From positions 930,001-994,000 of the forward strand of contig OZ245996.1 in NCBI GenBank assembly GCA_965230205.1: DNA of 64,000 nucleotides, given 5' to 3'. A program made the translations under genes and the position numbers. Within the stretch, counting starts at the first letter, position 1; every line of letters begins with the position of its first letter. This stretch comes from CANLBN01 sp965230205. Lineage in GTDB: Bacteria; Pseudomonadota; Gammaproteobacteria; Pseudomonadales; Cellvibrionaceae. The notes beneath the pieces are model-generated. The model worked only from the letters and a program-made list of their open reading frames with translations, did not search any database and was not told where the DNA came from. Shown piece by piece: positions 61,555 through 64,000 of this stretch.

Positions 61555-62049
61555 TTAACCGACACTTGATTCTATTTTACCAAGAAGCCATTGCAAACCA
61601 GATAAGTGTTGCTGGTCGTGGCTACATAGATAGTGAATTAAAGCTTTTACCGTTAACTCGCCATAACCTTCAAAATACCCCTTTCTCGATAGCTGTAAAT
61701 CAGTTAGCCCGTTAATGAGTTTAAGCGTTTCCATTCTTGCAATATGAAATTGTTCAAAAACATTTTCCGGCTCAGCGCCTGCATAATTTTTTTCACTGAT
61801 TAGTGCATACCCATCCAGAGATTCAAGCATTGGATTTTCTTTATTTAAAAGCCGATCAAAACGAACATGATAACCATCTATTTCTACATCGCGAACATGA
61901 CATATTTGTTCAATTGCATTGAGGGATTCGCTAGGCACGCCTTCCCATGAATCAGGGGTCCAATGCCACAAATCTTCAGGAATCGCGTAAAAATAATGCC
62001 TCAACTGCTCAGGAAATATTGTTAAAGAATTAATTGTTACCAACATCAA
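61555..62049 (-). CDS. DinB-superfamily protein
   Basis: A 164-residue four-helix protein of the DinB/YfiT superfamily. The usual three-histidine metal site is visible as ICHVRDVE and HDQQHLSGLQWLL. Members include thiol-dependent transferases (for example bacillithiol or mycothiol enzymes), but the role here cannot be assigned. Start codon could be either of two adjacent ATGs. Single gene. Confidence 0.82.
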   Translation of the reverse strand: MMLVTINSLTIFPEQLRHYFYAIPEDLWHWTPDSWEGVPSESLNAIEQICHVRDVEIDGYHVRFDRLLNKENPMLESLDGYALISEKNYAGAEPENVFEQFHIARMETLKLINGLTDLQLSRKGYFEGYGELTVKALIHYLCSHDQQHLSGLQWLLGKIESSVG

Positions 62050-62113
62050 TTTGCTATCCTTTACTGCCTGACAATCTGAGTTTTTTCAGTAGGTCATAAG
62101 CTCTATTGCAATA

Positions 62114-62359
62114 TCATGAACGATCGAAATTCATTATTCGACTGTTTAAGACAAATTTGCCCTCTCGCTCAAATGTTTCCTTCAAGCAACGTTGAATAGA
62201 ATCCATCACAACATCATATTCACCAAAAACTTGTGTGCTCATACGATTGCATTGCACTTCTATATTTTCGCATGCAGTAATTGCTGCAATAAAGGCTCTA
62301 ATAGGCTCAACATAATTTTCATTCAGGGGATAAAGAGAAAGATCAACAGAAATTTTCAT
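62114..62359 (-). CDS. YkoF/thiamine-binding-like small protein
   Basis: An 81-residue ferredoxin-like-fold protein similar to the YkoF/MTH1187 thiamine-binding superfamily: MKISVDLSLYPLNENYVEPIRAFI, then VFGEYDVVMDSI. Family members bind thiamine or hydroxymethylpyrimidine, or are orphan. No thiamine genes are nearby, so the ligand is unproven. Confidence 0.75.
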   Translation of the reverse strand: MKISVDLSLYPLNENYVEPIRAFIAAITACENIEVQCNRMSTQVFGEYDVVMDSIQRCLKETFEREGKFVLNSRIMNFDRS

Positions 62360-62542
62360 ATAGGCCTCACAATAATTGATGCAATTAGTTTACCCTCTTG
62401 CATCAACTGTAAGCAATAAACAGAATTGCACTGCATGAACTTCATATATTGAAGCTTCCAATAATGATTAGCGTAACCTATTAATCAAAGGCACCATGAA
62501 AAGGGCCATAATGAAAAGACAATAATAAAAAGGACCACAACA

Positions 62543-62567
62543 AAAAGGACCGCCATAAATGGCGGTC
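62543..62567 (-). terminator. Terminator of the DUF1127 gene
   Basis: GACCGCCAT (62548-62556) and ATGGCGGTC (62559-62567) form a perfect 9-bp stem. Read on the minus strand, it is followed by CTTTTTG, so it terminates the DUF1127 transcript. Confidence 0.85.
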
Positions 62568-62609
62568 AAAAGCAGGCATGATGACCTCATGCATTTTTAC
62601 AAAAAAGCT

Positions 62610-62834
62610 TTAGATAACCCAAAACGGCTTTTTCGCCTCTCTCTCTACCTGCTCGATAGTCAAGCCGATATCGTCTAATTGGTCGATTGTTAGCTTAGCT
62701 AGCTGCTTGCGGGTACGGTGATTACGTCGATAAAGAGCAAGCGTATCACTCACTTTTTTGTACCAAGGTTGCTTAGAATCTTTAACTGGCAAAAGAGTAT
62801 ATTGACTCGTTAATATAGCGCGATCTGGTTTCAT
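62610..62834 (-). CDS. DUF1127 (YjiS-like) small protein
   Basis: A 74-residue basic protein. The C-terminal half carries the DUF1127 helix pair (YRRNHRTRKQLAKLTIDQLDDIGLTIEQVEREAKKPFW in overview; LTIDQLDDIGL is the core). Short DUF1127 proteins of other bacteria bind RNA and affect phosphate and carbon metabolism; that role is only suggestive here. The ATG at 62834 follows GGGAGGA. Divergent from the MocR regulator, whose candidate operators lie between. Confidence 0.85.
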   Translation of the reverse strand: MKPDRAILTSQYTLLPVKDSKQPWYKKVSDTLALYRRNHRTRKQLAKLTIDQLDDIGLTIEQVEREAKKPFWVI

Positions 62835-62908
62835 TGCTATTCCTCCCAAGCTTATTCCAATCAACTCATCTCACTGTATTGATAGAATACTCAACCGACC
62901 AGAAACAA

Positions 62909-62992
62909 TACAGATTCAGAAACAAATAATTTTAAACGGTACAGATTGTCAAAAACTGTACTGTCATGCTATAGTCAATCAAATCTGTACTG
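62909..62992. promoter_or_regulatory. Candidate MocR operator array
   Basis: TACAGATT occurs at 62909-62916 and 62940-62947 and inverted (AATCTGTA) at 62982-62989. CTGTACTG occurs at 62956-62963 and 62985-62992. Spaced direct and inverted boxes around the promoter fit MocR/GntR-type autoregulation. Confidence 0.55.
62946..62975 (+). promoter_or_regulatory. Sigma-70 promoter of the MocR gene
   Basis: TTGTCA (62946-62951), 18-base spacer, TATAGT (62970-62975), with an extended -10 TGC just before it. It lies among the repeated boxes, so regulator binding would affect it directly. Confidence 0.6.
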
Positions 62993-63041
62993 CTCAATTA
63001 TTAAAAATATATAGCTGTAATGGTTTTTATAGGAAATAGAC

Positions 63042-64000
63042 ATGAAACTCTATGAACAACTGGCTGAAGAATTTTCTATCCGCATTGATAATGGTTACTT
63101 CCAGCCAGGCGATAAGCTTCCCTCTATTCGTCAAATCAGCAAGGTTCACCATGTCAGTATCTCCACTGTTCAAGAGGCTTATCGCTTACTGGAGGAAAGG
63201 AGTTTAGCTGAAGCCCGCCCCAAATCCGGCTATTACGTACTGAGCTCCAAGCCTTCATTAGACATGCCCGATATCAGTCGACCTAGCGAAAAACCGCTCG
63301 AGGTTTCACAATGGGAATTAGTCGTCCAACTCTTACATAGTCATGAACAAGACGGCGCGCTCGCAATGGGCAAAGGAACACCTGATGTAAGCTCTAACAG
63401 TATGCAACCTCTGGCAAAAATAATGTCCAGTATCAGTCGTCGCAAAGATATCAGCCTGTTAACTTACGACTCTCTTCAAGGTGCCAAAGAGCTTCGCTTG
63501 CAAGTAGCTCGCCTAATGGTTGACTCTGGTTGTCGCTTACACCCAGATGATATCGTTCTCACAAGTGGTTGCCAGGAAGCACTAGCTTGCAGTATGCGTG
63601 CTGTTGCCCAGACCGACGATATTGTCGCGATTGAATCCCCCAGCTTTTACGGTTCAATGCAAACCATTCAAGCCATGGGTTTAAAAGCATTAGAAATCCC
63701 AACACACCCTGAAACAGGCATCAGTTTAGAAGCGCTGGAACTGGCATTAGAGCAATGGCCAATCAAAGTGGTACAACTCACGCCCATCTGTAATAACCCT
63801 CTGGGTTACACCATGCCAGATGACAATAAAGCACGGCTCATTGAGCTGGCAAATCAGTACGATATAGCCATTATCGAAGATGATATTTATGGGGATTTAT
63901 CATACACCTATCCTCGACCACGAACCATTAAATCGTTTGATACCGAAGGCAGGGTCTTATTTTGTTCTTCATTTTCCAAGACGATTTCCCCTGCCTTTCG
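63042..64000 (+). CDS. MocR-type GntR/aminotransferase-fold regulator (partial)
   Basis: N-terminal winged helix of the GntR family (GYFQPGDKLPSIRQISKVHHVSISTVQEAYRLLEE in overview; RQISKVHHVSISTV is the recognition part) fused to a PLP-dependent aminotransferase-like domain. The PLP region includes TSGCQEALAC, SPSFYGSMQTI, CNNPLGYTMP, DDIYGDL and the Schiff-base lysine in SSFSKTISPA. The frame is open to the right edge, so about 319 of about 470 residues are seen. MocR proteins bind PLP to sense amines or vitamins. Probably regulates itself and the divergent DUF1127 gene. Confidence 0.92.
   Translation, partial: MKLYEQLAEEFSIRIDNGYFQPGDKLPSIRQISKVHHVSISTVQEAYRLLEERSLAEARPKSGYYVLSSKPSLDMPDISRPSEKPLEVSQWELVVQLLHSHEQDGALAMGKGTPDVSSNSMQPLAKIMSSISRRKDISLLTYDSLQGAKELRLQVARLMVDSGCRLHPDDIVLTSGCQEALACSMRAVAQTDDIVAIESPSFYGSMQTIQAMGLKALEIPTHPETGISLEALELALEQWPIKVVQLTPICNNPLGYTMPDDNKARLIELANQYDIAIIEDDIYGDLSYTYPRPRTIKSFDTEGRVLFCSSFSKTISPAF

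Noticed and set aside
1..64000. CRISPR array, prophage or intact insertion sequence
   Set aside because: No regularly spaced repeats, integrase, transposase or phage structural genes were seen in any part of the window.

Overview
The window is a chromosomal segment of a gammaproteobacterium. By inference it is a marine or aquatic lineage related to the Cellvibrionales/Pseudomonadales side of the class. The evidence is the macromolecular-synthesis neighbourhood (tsaD-folB-folK facing rpsU-yqeY, then dnaG-rpoD-tRNA), a FimX-like protein beside serB as in Pseudomonas, a complete EF-P lysylation set (efp, epmA, epmB), and many c-di-GMP proteins. Base composition is moderately AT-rich by eye. I see no prophage, CRISPR array, rRNA or intact insertion sequence.

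Layout. 1-2.8 kb: folate and tRNA-modification genes on the minus strand, and rpsU-yqeY on the plus strand. 2.9-14.3 kb: accessory block separating rpsU-yqeY from dnaG-rpoD (secreted lipoprotein with an SGNH-like end, Tat-exported PhoD phosphatase, ABC exporter, KatG, and an SDR/flavin oxidase pair facing a TetR gene). 14.4-18.7 kb: dnaG, rpoD and a CAU tRNA. 18.8-21.9 kb: macro-domain protein, CreD-like protein, and a MarR/hotdog pair. 22.1-28.6 kb: TetR-controlled RND efflux operon. 28.6-31.8 kb: small kinase-like protein, membrane GGDEF-EAL protein and a parvulin. 31.9-40.4 kb: quaternary-amine-type ABC importer, amidase, FAD oxidase, LysR regulator and HopJ-family protein. 40.5-49.7 kb: srkA, cysE, a response-regulator-like GGDEF-EAL protein, the EF-P genes and a LysR/monooxygenase/Rid cluster. 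49.8-60.4 kb: PilZ protein, FimX, serB, a membrane protein, an OlsF-like acyltransferase and a PAS-GGDEF-EAL protein. 60.5-64 kb: zinc peptidase, DinB and YkoF-like proteins, DUF1127 protein, and a MocR regulator cut by the right edge.

How the parts work together. The most informative signals lie between genes. Several regulators sit next to matched operator-like sequences. One pair of TTGAC-N6-GTCAA palindromes precedes a TetR gene and the RND operon. A near-identical 43-base element precedes both the ABC importer and the divergent oxidase/LysR pair. Inverted operator copies lie between the SDR gene and its TetR gene. There are further candidate operators for a MarR gene and a MocR gene. A roughly 158-bp inverted-repeat element (MITE-like), with solo relatives of its ends elsewhere in the window, lies upstream of the PilZ gene. 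Five proteins of c-di-GMP metabolism or sensing fall within about 31 kb. Two carry GGDEF or EAL changes that suggest receptor or phosphodiesterase-only roles.
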